A stretch of 33,704 nt of DNA from an uncultured Collinsella sp. (GTDB taxonomy: Bacteria; Actinomycetota; Coriobacteriia; Coriobacteriales; Coriobacteriaceae): assembly GCA_902494945.1 (NCBI GenBank), contig CABUVF010000005.1:1-33704 (forward strand), given 5' to 3'. The notes beneath the pieces are model-generated. The model searched no databases, was not told where the DNA came from, and saw only the letters and a program-made list of their open reading frames with translations. Every line of letters starts with the position of its first letter. Within the stretch, counting starts at the first letter, position 1. Shown here in pieces: positions 17,201 to 24,647 of the stretch. The position numbers were made by a program, and so were the translations under genes.

Positions 17201-17229
17201 ATCCCTTGCGCGCTTGCGCACCCTTGATC

Positions 17230-17304
17230 GGGCGTTTAGCTCAGGGGGAGAGCGCTTCCCTGACACGGAAGAGGTCAGAAGTTCAAATCTTCTAACGCCC
17301 ACCA
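17230..17304 (+). tRNA. tRNA-Val (anticodon GAC)
   Basis: Complete cloverleaf: acceptor GGGCGTT pairs with AACGCCC (17294-17300), D-arm GCTC...GAGC, anticodon stem CTTCC/GGAAG around loop CTGACAC (anticodon GAC at 17262-17264), T-arm AGAAG-TTCAAAT-CTTCT, discriminator A, and an encoded CCA (17302-17304). It reads the valine codons GUC and GUU. It has a consensus promoter and its own terminator, and no integrase is next to it. Confidence 0.97.
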
Positions 17305-17312
17305 AATGTTCG

Positions 17313-17349
17313 CAGCTCAGAGGCTATGTCCTCTGGGCTGTTTTGTTTT
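17313..17349 (+). terminator. Terminator of tRNA-Val
   Basis: CAGCTCAGAGG (17313-17323) pairs with CCTCTGGGCTG (17330-17340) with one G-T pair and a 6-base loop, then TTTTGTTTT. Confidence 0.92.
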
Positions 17350-17639
17350 ATGTCGCCAAATCCGCTGGCAGTTCCAACCGTCATCGCAACGTAGCATCAA
17401 TTCACCTGACGAATGGCTGCCAAACAAATTCAATACCCCAACATCAACAATAGCCAGGCACAAAACTGCGCCGCAAGCTGCTCCAACCGCCCAACTGGCC
17501 AAAAGCCGACCATCTACTTGCCGATCTATCCATCGGCATAACCAATCAGTCCGCACCGCAACTTCTCAGCAAAACGCCGCGATGTCTGCGCCCTGCGGTA
17601 TCCTTGAGCCACTTGCACCTGCAGCACCAAGGAGCCGCC
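17350..17639. other. Spacer between the tRNA terminator and the DUF5710 gene
   Basis: About 290 bases with lower GC than the genes. A minus-strand frame (17317-17556) could encode 79 residues with one hydrophobic stretch (LLASWAVGAACGAVLCLAIV), but it runs into the tRNA terminator and has no ribosome binding site, so I do not call it. I see no other structure. It may hold decayed sequence. Confidence 0.35.
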
Positions 17640-18326
17640 ATGCGCACCGAGCTCGATGTCCCCTTTTCGCACAAAGAAGAAGCCAAGGCGCTGGGCGCCA
17701 AATGGGACCGGACCAAGAAGATCTGGTATGTACCCAGCGGCGTCAACACCGAGCCCTTTGCCGAGTGGCTGCCCGGTGTTGACCGATCCGACCCCTCAGC
17801 GCCGTATATATATCTAGTACTGGGCAAGCGCGAGTGCTGGAAGTGTCACAAAGAGACCTCGGTCGCGGCCTTCGGCATTCCCTATCGAACCGATAACGAC
17901 GAGAGCATCGCCATCGCGCACGCGCCCAACGAAGCCGGGCACATTGCCATCGACACGGCCAACGCCAACGCACTCGCCATCGTGCCCGCTCTTGGCTGCG
18001 TGCCGGGCGAGATCCGCGACTATCTTTCTAAGCGCTGCGGCTACAAGCCCGTAGGCGCGCGAGCCTCCAAAGCCCCGTCGCTCGGCAACACGTGCACCAT
18101 TTGCGACGCGCTGCAAGGCAGCCGCTATCTGTTCGAGGAGCCCTCGTCCCCGTTTGCCCTCACTGCCATCAACAAGCTGCCGGCACTGGAGTTTGTACGC
18201 GTCGAAGTTGCCGGCGTCTTCGGCGTCCCGGCCACACGCACCGACTTTGACCAGGCGCTCTTTACCTGGGCACGCGACCATCACGCCAAGTTCCACAAGC
18301 AGCTCGGTGAGGGGATTTATTTATAG
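17640..18326 (+). CDS. DUF5710-domain protein with two CxxC pairs
   Basis: A 228-residue protein of unknown function. Residues 1-46 match the DUF5710 module (LDVPFSHKEEAKALGAKWD, then IWYVP), a small domain found in mobile-element primases and nucleic-acid proteins. The rest is unassigned, with CWKC at 66-69 and CTIC at 152-155 that could share one zinc ion. The start at 17640 is fixed by AAGGAG (17629-17634) and places the DUF5710 domain at the N-terminus; 12 upstream residues in frame are rejected. No signal peptide or membrane segment is seen. It lies next to other poorly known genes, suggesting an accessory block. Confidence 0.8.
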   Translation: MRTELDVPFSHKEEAKALGAKWDRTKKIWYVPSGVNTEPFAEWLPGVDRSDPSAPYIYLVLGKRECWKCHKETSVAAFGIPYRTDNDESIAIAHAPNEAGHIAIDTANANALAIVPALGCVPGEIRDYLSKRCGYKPVGARASKAPSLGNTCTICDALQGSRYLFEEPSSPFALTAINKLPALEFVRVEVAGVFGVPATRTDFDQALFTWARDHHAKFHKQLGEGIYL

Positions 18327-18364
18327 GGACAGAGATGCCTTCACAGCCAGCTCCTCCGCATCAC

Positions 18365-18649
18365 CTATCCCTCGTCGCCGGCGTCGTACACGATATCGAG
18401 GCCACAAACAGGGCATTTCTCCTGATACACCGGCATATGAACGCCTGTCCGTTTTCTCACTTCGTCGCTAAGTCTGTCGCACGCATCGATGAACCGAATG
18501 TCGAGGCACGGTATTTGCGAGCCGCAGCAAGGACAGGCGACGACAAACGACCCGCAATCAACTTCTACGCTCGGAAACATTTTGTTGTCTATAAGGGCGC
18601 ACGGCAGTTTTCCGTACTTCCCCATCGCAATATCGCCTCGCCAGCTCAC
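18365..18649 (-). CDS. Small zinc-ribbon protein of unknown function
   Basis: A 94-residue protein with two cysteine pairs, ACPCCGSQIP near residue 36 and CPVCGLDIVYD near 82, suggesting a rubredoxin-like zinc ribbon. I do not recognise a named family. The start is GTG at 18649 behind GGGGAG; it overlaps the stop of the upstream gene as GTGA, a classic sign of translational coupling. An ATG at 18625 in frame lacks a close ribosome binding site. It is convergent with the DUF5710 gene, whose stop lies 38 bases away. Confidence 0.65.
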   Translation of the reverse strand: MSWRGDIAMGKYGKLPCALIDNKMFPSVEVDCGSFVVACPCCGSQIPCLDIRFIDACDRLSDEVRKRTGVHMPVYQEKCPVCGLDIVYDAGDEG

Positions 18650-19215
18650 GTTCGCTCCCCTCTCGCTATACAAATCAGGAAGAGCATGCACCGGCAGGCG
18701 TGTGCGAGATTGCATCGCCACGCGATCCGATCAAACAGCACGATCGTAAAAGACCGCCAAAGCCAAATTTCATCGTCGGTCGCACCCTGTCCGGCAAACT
18801 CAATATCGACGGGTATGTGCTTCAGATAACTCATGTCGGGCGCAAAACGAGGGTCCGGTCCGCCTTTATGAACAGGACCGTGCAGAACAAACCATCCGTT
18901 TTCGGGCTCGAACCGCTCAACAAACGCAAGGCCGAGCACCTTATAGCCCACCTCGGTTGCAAATATGACTCCGACTGGGACGTCACATTCCATGCAGTTG
19001 AGCATTTTACGGTTGTAATTCTGGTCTCGAAAACCAACGGTACCCGACGCTTGAACCGAGTACTTAATGACCCACGTACCATCGTCCAAATAGAGCGGAG
19101 GCACATTGTTGATGCTCTCGGTTTGCCGCTGGCGCGCTTGTACCCCGCTACCCCACTCCCCTGTATACTGATGTAGCACGTGTTTCATCCGGGCCTGTTG
19201 GGCCGGGTCGTTCAT
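18646..19215 (-). CDS. Hypothetical protein coupled to the zinc-ribbon gene
   Basis: Up to 189 residues, no recognised family. The middle section (YLDDGTWVIKYSV, LNCMECDVPVGVIFATEVGYKVLGLAFVERFEP, NGWFVLHGPVHKGG) looks like a compact alpha/beta domain. The last 25 residues (WRCNLAHACRCMLFLICIAR) are cysteine-rich and hydrophobic, unlike the rest, and might reflect an old frameshift. The start is uncertain: ATG 19215 and ATG 19188 lack a good ribosome binding site, and the first overlaps the ribosome binding site and promoter of the divergent gene at 19227. The stop overlaps the GTG of the next gene by two bases. Confidence 0.6.
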   Translation of the reverse strand: MNDPAQQARMKHVLHQYTGEWGSGVQARQRQTESINNVPPLYLDDGTWVIKYSVQASGTVGFRDQNYNRKMLNCMECDVPVGVIFATEVGYKVLGLAFVERFEPENGWFVLHGPVHKGGPDPRFAPDMSYLKHIPVDIEFAGQGATDDEIWLWRSFTIVLFDRIAWRCNLAHACRCMLFLICIARGERT

Positions 19216-19226
19216 GGGAGGTTTTT

Positions 19227-19718
19227 GTGGCTGCTTCGAATCCGCCTAAGGGGAGCGTTTCTTCTTCGTCCATCAAGCCGGTTACGCGCAAGGCCGTGCG
19301 TTGCCAGCGCGAGGTCGCTTGGCTTGTCACGCAGGCGGCGGGCAGGCTTGTGGCGACCACTCAGGACGTCAATGCGCCTACGCCGAGCTTTGCGTTAGCG
19401 GCGGCGCTGGATTTTGTGCGCCAATTGGAGCTTGCCGCACAGGATGCCAGCGGCCACCTCGACTACCAGAATGTTATGGCGCCCGACCTGCAAACGTTCT
19501 GCCACATGGCCAAGTTGCCCGCCGCGCCCAATGCGCTTTCGGACGTAGGCTACATGTTTACGCTTTCGGGCGCGGACCTTATCCGTGACATCTATGCATA
19601 CTGCAGTGAGCTCGCCGAGCGTCACGTCTTTGGCACGGCTGAAGTCAAACCGGGAAATGTCATCAAGCTGGTTCTTAGGCTGTTCTTGATGGACGGGTTC
19701 GGGGCCATGCCGGCGTAA
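19227..19718 (+). CDS. Conserved hypothetical protein
   Basis: A 163-residue, mostly helical soluble protein that I do not recognise. The N-terminal 20 residues are Ser/Pro/Lys-rich. The rest (AVRCQREVAWLVTQAAGRLV, DFVRQLELAAQDASGHLDY, YMFTLSGADLIRDIYAYCSEL, NVIKLVLRLFLMDGFG) suggests a helical bundle. The start is GTG 19227, with GGGAGG five bases upstream. A TATACT at 19164-19169 could be its -10. It diverges from the unknown gene at 19215 with almost no spacer, so the two promoters must overlap with the opposing reading frame. Confidence 0.65.
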   Translation: MAASNPPKGSVSSSSIKPVTRKAVRCQREVAWLVTQAAGRLVATTQDVNAPTPSFALAAALDFVRQLELAAQDASGHLDYQNVMAPDLQTFCHMAKLPAAPNALSDVGYMFTLSGADLIRDIYAYCSELAERHVFGTAEVKPGNVIKLVLRLFLMDGFGAMPA

Positions 19719-19818
19719 GCCGAGTCTTTAGCATCACCGTCGACTGAGCAACAACCGCTTTACCTTAGTGGGCGCCAATTGAGGGTCAATTATTGGGTTG
19801 CCTCGTCCACTAACGCAT

Positions 19819-21285
19819 TTATTCCACGCGCTCTGATAGTCGATATTTGCGGTTGCGGCTCGTCGCCGGCGCCGTGGGCTCAAGCTCGCCTTGAGCAATG
19901 AGCGCGTTGACGCGCGACCTAACCTGGGAAATTGTAAGCTCCGTGCGTTCTGCCAGCTCACGCGTCCCCAGCTCGCCGTAATGTTTGAGTGCCGTCACAA
20001 TTAAGCCCCCGCCATGATCGACCGGCTCGATCTTTGAACGGTAAAGTACGACCTTGAACCGATCGAACCCCGGGCAGAACAGGGGCTCGGCCAGACCATG
20101 CGCGCGCATGGCATCGATCATCATCGGGATGCCCGAGCCATTGCCCTCAGCCGGCGAACCTGCGCCATCCGTCAGCGGGACAATCGACATGAGCTTCACA
20201 AGCGTCGCGTTACGGCATCGGGAGCTGCCGTCAAACAAGTTCTCGCGAGTCTTTCCCCCGTAAAGGCCGCCAGGATTCGTTACCTCGACACGATCGTCAA
20301 AGACGTCGACGGCAATCGATTGTCCACAGAACCGATCCCCGTATTCTCGATGGATTACGGCGTTGGCGATTGCCTCGCGCAGAACCTCCTCGGGAATCTC
20401 CAGCGAGTCGACACGCGAGACGCCTTGGACGGTCGAGATGCGGCGCAGGTTTTTGGTGACAGCTGCGACGGCATCCGAAATCATCTCGCCTAGGGTGCCC
20501 TCGCAGACTGTGCGGTCCATAAACCTTAGTGGCCCCGCAGCTCCCTTTTGAGTTCCCACGTGGACAGCCACATCAATGAAGAGCTTGGGATAGAACTGCT
20601 GAGGGTAAACGCCCGCGGCAAGGAGGCCGGCCTTGGTAACATTGCCCTGGAAGTCGAGGAAATTCAGACGCTCCATCTTTGTCTTCTTGTCCGCCGCACC
20701 GCGCATCGCTCGAGGCGTCAGCGAATAGGCACGCTCTATCGTGCGGTCGACCATCGACTCGTCGAGATCGCCCACACTCGTACCGGGCACCGCATCGCGA
20801 TCGCTAGGACTCGTCCGTTCATATGACGACAGTGCCAAAACCTCGGTCGACGAAAGCGGGACATCTTTGTCATCGATGCGTTTGTAGCTGCCACCTTGAG
20901 CGCCCCGCTCTATTACATAGCAAGGCTTGCTCGACGGGTCGAGCTCCTCAATCGTGATAACGAGAATAACGGTACCCCGAAGCCCCACGCGCTCAATGGT
21001 GTATTTGGGCGGATTGGCCAGCTTTCCGCGACCGCCAGCATCGCCCATGCCCGCCACGAATTGGTTGAGCACTTTCTCGGTCTCAAAGTTTGCAACTGGG
21101 ACAAAACCCGCGCGCTCGCTCACTCCGAGTACGATGATGCCGCCGGCGGTGTTTGCGAAAGCGCTGACTGTTTCCCATACGTCGCGGGAAAGCGTCATGG
21201 CGCTCTCTTTTACTTCGACGCTAAGGTCATCCGAACCCATTCGCTTTAAAGACTCGAGCAAACCGGCCAGCTCGTTTTCGTTCAT
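19819..21285 (-). CDS. AlbA_2/Schlafen-type ATP-binding regulator-like protein
   Basis: A 488-residue protein of the family often annotated as ATP-binding protein or RecG-like putative transcriptional regulator. The N-terminal AlbA_2 (Schlafen-like) domain is at about 1-130, with LSVEVKESAMTLSRDVWETV then AFANTAGGIIVLGV. The ATPase-like HATPase_c_4 region is at about 280-400 (EEVLREAIANAVIHREYGD, then VEVTNPGGLYGG and GNGSGIPMMIDAM). A C-terminal winged helix at about 425-485 contains GELGTRELAERTELTISQVR. ATG 21285 has AAGGGA eight bases before it; a GTG two codons earlier sits too close. Such proteins are linked to DNA-binding regulation and sometimes defence. The TATCTCTC array directly upstream suggests autoregulation. 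Confidence 0.85.
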   Translation of the reverse strand: MNENELAGLLESLKRMGSDDLSVEVKESAMTLSRDVWETVSAFANTAGGIIVLGVSERAGFVPVANFETEKVLNQFVAGMGDAGGRGKLANPPKYTIERVGLRGTVILVITIEELDPSSKPCYVIERGAQGGSYKRIDDKDVPLSSTEVLALSSYERTSPSDRDAVPGTSVGDLDESMVDRTIERAYSLTPRAMRGAADKKTKMERLNFLDFQGNVTKAGLLAAGVYPQQFYPKLFIDVAVHVGTQKGAAGPLRFMDRTVCEGTLGEMISDAVAAVTKNLRRISTVQGVSRVDSLEIPEEVLREAIANAVIHREYGDRFCGQSIAVDVFDDRVEVTNPGGLYGGKTRENLFDGSSRCRNATLVKLMSIVPLTDGAGSPAEGNGSGIPMMIDAMRAHGLAEPLFCPGFDRFKVVLYRSKIEPVDHGGGLIVTALKHYGELGTRELAERTELTISQVRSRVNALIAQGELEPTAPATSRNRKYRLSERVE

Positions 21286-21339
21286 CTGCACGTCCCTTCG
21301 CTCGGTCCTGCGGAGAATACTGCAGACGGATTTCCCTCG

Positions 21340-21587
21340 TCTCTCAGTTATCTCTCGTAATTATCTCTCATATTTCTGTTATCTCTCATATTGGAGAGGA
21401 GTGAAAGATGAAAGATAAGATGTCTGTCATCTGTTTCATTTAAACATGTTTTCGCTGGTAAAACAATCTATATTGAAACAATACCATGGTTGCCTGTCTC
21501 TTTGCAGCATTGTTATCTCTCATATTTATCTCTCATCTTTCTGTTATCTCTCGTATTAGTGATGAATGAGAGATGAGAGATACGTGA
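21340..21587. repeat. Duplicated TATCTCTC array upstream of the AlbA_2 gene
   Basis: TATCTCTC occurs at 21349, 21362 and 21380, and again at 21514, 21527 and 21545, so both clusters have spacings 13 and 18 and are offset by 165 bases. Each cluster ends in an inverted partner: GAAAGATGAAAGATA (about 21404-21418) in the first and GAGAGATGAGAGATA (21568-21582) in the second, giving hairpins such as TATCTCTCATCT / AGATGAGAGATA. A further GTCTCTC lies at 21339. The first cluster ends about 55 bases before the AlbA_2 start, in promoter position. Between the clusters lies AT-rich sequence with no gene. Confidence 0.8.
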
Positions 21588-21589
21588 GT

Positions 21590-21630
21590 GATGCATGGGC
21601 CTGGACTATTGGACGGTCGGAAAATCCCTC
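21590..21630 (+). repeat. Decayed relative of the GAGCGTGGA element
   Basis: The stretch around 21592-21615 (GCATGGGCCTGGAC then TATTGGACGG) aligns with the element at 26725-26748 (GCACGAGCGTGGAT then ATTTGGACGG). It follows a TCTCTC hairpin in the same order and spacing as there. GTCGGAAAATCC at 21616-21627 echoes GTCCGAAAATCC of the intact units. No CACGCTC core survives. Confidence 0.5.
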
Positions 21631-21634
21631 AAAC

Positions 21635-21668
21635 AAAAAACGGGGCCGGCCTTACGCCGAGCCCCGTT
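21635..21668 (-). terminator. Terminator of the PTS operon
   Basis: On the minus strand AACGGGGCTCGGC pairs with GCCGGCCCCGTT (one bulge), then TTTTTTG. It lies 48 bases after the EIID stop. Confidence 0.88.
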
Positions 21669-21715
21669 ATCAAACGGTCAGTTAGTTATCCAACGCGCGA
21701 GCATGGCAGTCAACA

Positions 21716-22564
21716 TTACGCCGCTGCGAACACTCCCAAACCCGTTCCGATGATGCAGATCGCGAAGATACCAATAATAATCCAAATGGTCTTGACGCCC
21801 TTTTTGTACAGGGCAACGCAAGCGAACGTTGCCAGCAAGGGCAGCAGACCAGGGAAGATCGAATCGAACAGATCCTGCAGGACAATCTCCGAACCACCCA
21901 CGTCAAAGGTCAAAGCCGTGGACAGCGAGACCTGCGCCGCAATCATGGCGCCGATAACGGTCATTCCGAGGACACCGGCTGCATGCGTCATGCGAGACAT
22001 AAGGTTGTTCTCTTCGGACTGCTGCAGGAACTTGGTTCCCAAGTCGTATCCCAGATGGGCGGCGACGATACGCGTTGCAAAGTTAATCACCGAGTAGATG
22101 AGCGCATACACGATGGGGCCGAGCGGGTTGCCCGTCGAAGCGATACCGATACCAATGCCGGCGGCGACCACGCGGAACGTACCCCAGTAGAACGAATCGC
22201 CGATGCCGGAAAGCGGTCCCATAAGGCCGACCTTCATGGCGTTAATCGAGGACGTGTCGAAGTTCTTATCGGCAGCCGCCTGCTCTTCCATCGAAACCGT
22301 TAGGCCGGCTACAAACGGAAGCACATGAGGCGTGATGTTAAAGAACTCGGTATGGCGATCGAGCGCCGCATAGTAATCGTCGTCGTTGGGATAGATCTTT
22401 CGCAGGGGCTTCTGAATGGTGTACATGAAGCCCATTGCCATCATCTTGTCGTACGACTGCGAGCACTGGCTCGTAAACTGGCGAAGGAACATGCTCCGAT
22501 ACATATCGGGAGTCATAATCGCGTCCTTCTTGGCCTCTTTGAGGTCGGTGTTCTGGATAGCCAT
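21716..22564 (-). CDS. PTS mannose/fructose/sorbose-family EIID
   Basis: Membrane subunit D of a mannose-family phosphotransferase system, which with EIIC forms the sugar channel. The 282 residues match the family in length. An N-terminal cytosolic part (YRSMFLRQFTSQCSQSYDKMMAMGFMYTIQKPL) is typical of EIID. The signature region VGLMGPLSGIGDSFYWGTFR lies near 112-131. Hydrophobic segments follow, with the last two at about 225-280 (LLPLLATFACVALY, IWIIIGIFAICIIGTGLGVF). Its ATG overlaps the EIIC stop as TAATG, and it is the last gene of the operon. Confidence 0.95.
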   Translation of the reverse strand: MAIQNTDLKEAKKDAIMTPDMYRSMFLRQFTSQCSQSYDKMMAMGFMYTIQKPLRKIYPNDDDYYAALDRHTEFFNITPHVLPFVAGLTVSMEEQAAADKNFDTSSINAMKVGLMGPLSGIGDSFYWGTFRVVAAGIGIGIASTGNPLGPIVYALIYSVINFATRIVAAHLGYDLGTKFLQQSEENNLMSRMTHAAGVLGMTVIGAMIAAQVSLSTALTFDVGGSEIVLQDLFDSIFPGLLPLLATFACVALYKKGVKTIWIIIGIFAICIIGTGLGVFAAA

Positions 22565-23337
22565 TAGAAGTCCTCCTCTTCATCTGCAGCAACCGTCTGC
22601 GGACCGGACGAGCCCTCGCGGAAGGCCAGGAGCAGCGCGACGCAAATGGCAGCTGCGGCGACGCCGACCACGTCCATCTTGAGGTAGATGACCATAATGA
22701 AGCCCAGGAACAGCCAGGGAAGGAGCTTGTTATCGCCCATGGTCCTGATAAGAAGAGCGAAGCCGATGCAGACCATGACGCCGGACGCAACGTTGAGGCC
22801 GTCCATCACAAACTGCGGAATCGCGTTGAGCGCATTGTTGATAAGGTCGGCACCAAAGAACAGCGAGCCAAACACCAGCAGTGCAGACGGAATGCCAATC
22901 GACAGCGGCACGATGGTCAGATGGTACAGATTCGCCTTGGCAAGATCGCGATTTGCCAGAGCGGTCTCAATCTTCTTGCAGGCAAAGGCACCCGGAACGG
23001 CGTAGCAGAAGTTGCGCCACACCTGAAGGAAGACGGAGACGGGAAGGGCGAGCGCGACGGCAGTTGCCGTGCCCGTACCCGTAATGACGGCAAACGCGCA
23101 GCCAAGCACGCCGGAGGCATAGACCTCGGGAGGAACCGCCGCGCCGACCATGATGGCGCCCATGAACATGGACTCCAAAGCAGCGCCGACGATAACGCCC
23201 TGCTGGACATCGCCAAGGATCAAGCCGACAAACAGGCTCGTAAACAGCGGACGACCAAGCATCGTAATGCCAAATAATTGCTCGTCCATGGACGCGATAA
23301 ATGCGACCAGTGCAACTAGAAGATACTGGACAACCAT
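22564..23337 (-). CDS. PTS mannose/fructose/sorbose-family EIIC
   Basis: Membrane subunit C of the same PTS. The 257 residues contain FIASMDEQLFGITMLGRPLF, LILGDVQQGVIVGAALESMFMG and VPPEVYASGVLG, all characteristic of the EII-Sor family, and about eight hydrophobic segments. The frame continues upstream to a TTG at 23346, but ATG 23337 has GGGG at a better distance. It follows the SIS gene after an 80-base spacer with a strong hairpin and overlaps the EIID start by one base. Confidence 0.95.
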   Translation of the reverse strand: MVVQYLLVALVAFIASMDEQLFGITMLGRPLFTSLFVGLILGDVQQGVIVGAALESMFMGAIMVGAAVPPEVYASGVLGCAFAVITGTGTATAVALALPVSVFLQVWRNFCYAVPGAFACKKIETALANRDLAKANLYHLTIVPLSIGIPSALLVFGSLFFGADLINNALNAIPQFVMDGLNVASGVMVCIGFALLIRTMGDNKLLPWLFLGFIMVIYLKMDVVGVAAAAICVALLLAFREGSSGPQTVAADEEEDF

Positions 23338-23358
23338 TTCGATCAACCCCAGAAACAG

Positions 23359-23397
23359 GTCTGCAGGCGAGGCATTCTGCGCAGCTCGCCTGCAGAC
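23359..23397 (-). promoter_or_regulatory. Perfect 13-bp hairpin between the SIS gene and EIIC
   Basis: GTCTGCAGGCGAG (23359-23371) and CTCGCCTGCAGAC (23385-23397) are perfect inverted arms around a 13-base loop. No T-tract follows, so it is more likely an mRNA processing or 3' stability element that adjusts enzyme versus transporter levels than a terminator. Confidence 0.7.
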
Positions 23398-23418
23398 AAC
23401 CGCAGCAATTTGAGAGGA

Positions 23419-24453
23419 TTAGTAGTTCATCTGGTGATAGTAACGACGCGTGGTGAGCGGGTGGTTACGGACGTGCTCGAGATGGCAGCTCAGACGCTCG
23501 GTGATGGTGTAGGTGACCATCGGGGAGACGATCTTGCGGAACTCGGGGTCGCTGAACGGCAGCTCGACCTCGGCGGTGTCAAACTTGTTCACGCGGACGT
23601 TGACGCCCTTCTCGTCGGCGAGCATGTGAGTGAAGTTGTCCACGCGGTCCATGAGCTTACGGGTGTCGTCCTCGCCGTAGAGCATGATGAGGCTCGTGCC
23701 TTCCTCGCACAGCTCGATGGTGCCGTGGAAGAACTCGGCGGCGTGGATGGACTTGGTCTTGATCCACTGCATCTCCTCGAGGATGCACATGGCGTAGTCG
23801 TAGGCCTCACCCCAGAGCATGCCGGAGCCGATCACCATGTGGTAGTCGGTGTCCTTGAAGTCCTCGGCCATGGCGGCGCAGCGCTCGTCCTGGGCGTCCT
23901 TGGCCTTGATGAGGAACGGAGCGATGTTGCCGAACTCCTCCATGAAGGTGTCGTACTTGGGGAAGGCGCCGGCGTTCTTGAGGAAGCGGGCGACCAGCGT
24001 GATCTGGTAGGTGTAGATGGCCTCGCACAGAACGTCGTCCTCGGCGAAGCTGAAGAACTTGTAATCGGCGTACTCGGTGGCCGGGGTGTTGTCGTTGGAG
24101 ACATACATCAGCGTGCGGGCGCCCTGCTCCTGGCAGAACTTGGCAGCCTCAATGATCTCGGGGGTGGTGCCGGTACGGGTGGAGAAGACGCAGACCGAAT
24201 CCTTGTTGAAGGTCTTGGGCGGGCACGCGAGGAACTCGGCGGCGATCTCGCAGTGGACGTCGACGTCGGCCGTGGTGGTCTCGACCCAATACTTCATCGG
24301 GAGCGTGTGGGCCCAGGTGCCGCCGCAGCCGATGAAGAAGATGTTGGAATAACCCTGCTCGCAGACCTCGTCCACGGCAGCCTCAATCTGAGGACGGAGA
24401 GCGAGGGCATCGCTCACAACCTTCTCGTAACGAGGCTCATCGAAATTGAACAT
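23419..24453 (-). CDS. SIS-domain sugar-phosphate enzyme, FrlB/GfrE-F-like deglycase
   Basis: A 344-residue cytosolic protein with two SIS (phosphosugar isomerase) domains. The first (about 30-160) has FFIGCGGTWAHTLPMKYW and the Ser/Thr phosphate loop VFSTRTGTTPEIIEA. The second (about 200-330) has HMVIGSGMLWGEAYDYAMCIL and the glutamate region IHAAEFFHGTIEL. The C-terminus NHPLTTRRYY resembles fructoselysine-6-phosphate deglycase FrlB. Together with a mannose-family PTS and a HutC-type GntR regulator, this recalls the gfr/frl systems that cleave Amadori-product phosphates to glucose-6-phosphate and an amino acid. Substrate is inferred, not shown; a generic aldose-ketose isomerase is the alternative. 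AGGAG precedes the ATG by seven bases, and the gene has its own promoter. Confidence 0.85.
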   Translation of the reverse strand: MFNFDEPRYEKVVSDALALRPQIEAAVDEVCEQGYSNIFFIGCGGTWAHTLPMKYWVETTTADVDVHCEIAAEFLACPPKTFNKDSVCVFSTRTGTTPEIIEAAKFCQEQGARTLMYVSNDNTPATEYADYKFFSFAEDDVLCEAIYTYQITLVARFLKNAGAFPKYDTFMEEFGNIAPFLIKAKDAQDERCAAMAEDFKDTDYHMVIGSGMLWGEAYDYAMCILEEMQWIKTKSIHAAEFFHGTIELCEEGTSLIMLYGEDDTRKLMDRVDNFTHMLADEKGVNVRVNKFDTAEVELPFSDPEFRKIVSPMVTYTITERLSCHLEHVRNHPLTTRRYYHQMNY

Positions 24454-24473
24454 CCCTTACTCCTAACTCACTT

Positions 24474-24494
24474 GGATGAACCCTTCATTCATCC
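24474..24494 (-). promoter_or_regulatory. Leader inverted repeat before the SIS gene
   Basis: GGATGAA (24474-24480) and TTCATCC (24488-24494) are a perfect 7-base repeat with a 7-base spacer, between promoter and ribosome binding site. It is a candidate operator or leader hairpin. Confidence 0.4.
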
Positions 24495-24503
24495 CATGAC
24501 GTT

Positions 24504-24531
24504 ATAATACTTTATATAACTAACTATGCAA
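24504..24531 (-). promoter_or_regulatory. Promoter of the SIS-EIIC-EIID segment
   Basis: On the minus strand TTGCAT and TATTAT are separated by 16 bases, in AT-rich sequence about 50 bases before the SIS start codon and just after the EIIB terminator. Confidence 0.65.
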
Positions 24532-24562
24532 GAACTATTTCAAATTTTTTTGATTTTTCTTC

Positions 24563-24598
24563 AATAAAAAGCCCGTCGATCAAATGATCGACGGGCTT
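24563..24598 (-). terminator. Strong terminator between EIIB and the SIS gene
   Basis: Perfect 14-base arms AAGCCCGTCGATCA and TGATCGACGGGCTT with a 2-base centre (24569-24598), then TTTTTATT on the minus strand. It splits the PTS locus into two transcriptional parts. Confidence 0.93.
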
Positions 24599-24647
24599 AG
24601 ACATAGAGTATCGGTTCAATAAATACCGAGCACCAGCATGTTTTCGG

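Noticed and set aside
17230..17304. tRNA-Val as attachment site of an integrated element
   Set aside because: No integrase gene and no duplicated tRNA 3' end were found in the window.
17317..17556. Small minus-strand membrane protein of 79 residues
   Set aside because: It overlaps the tRNA terminator hairpin, lacks a ribosome binding site, and has only one chance-like hydrophobic stretch.
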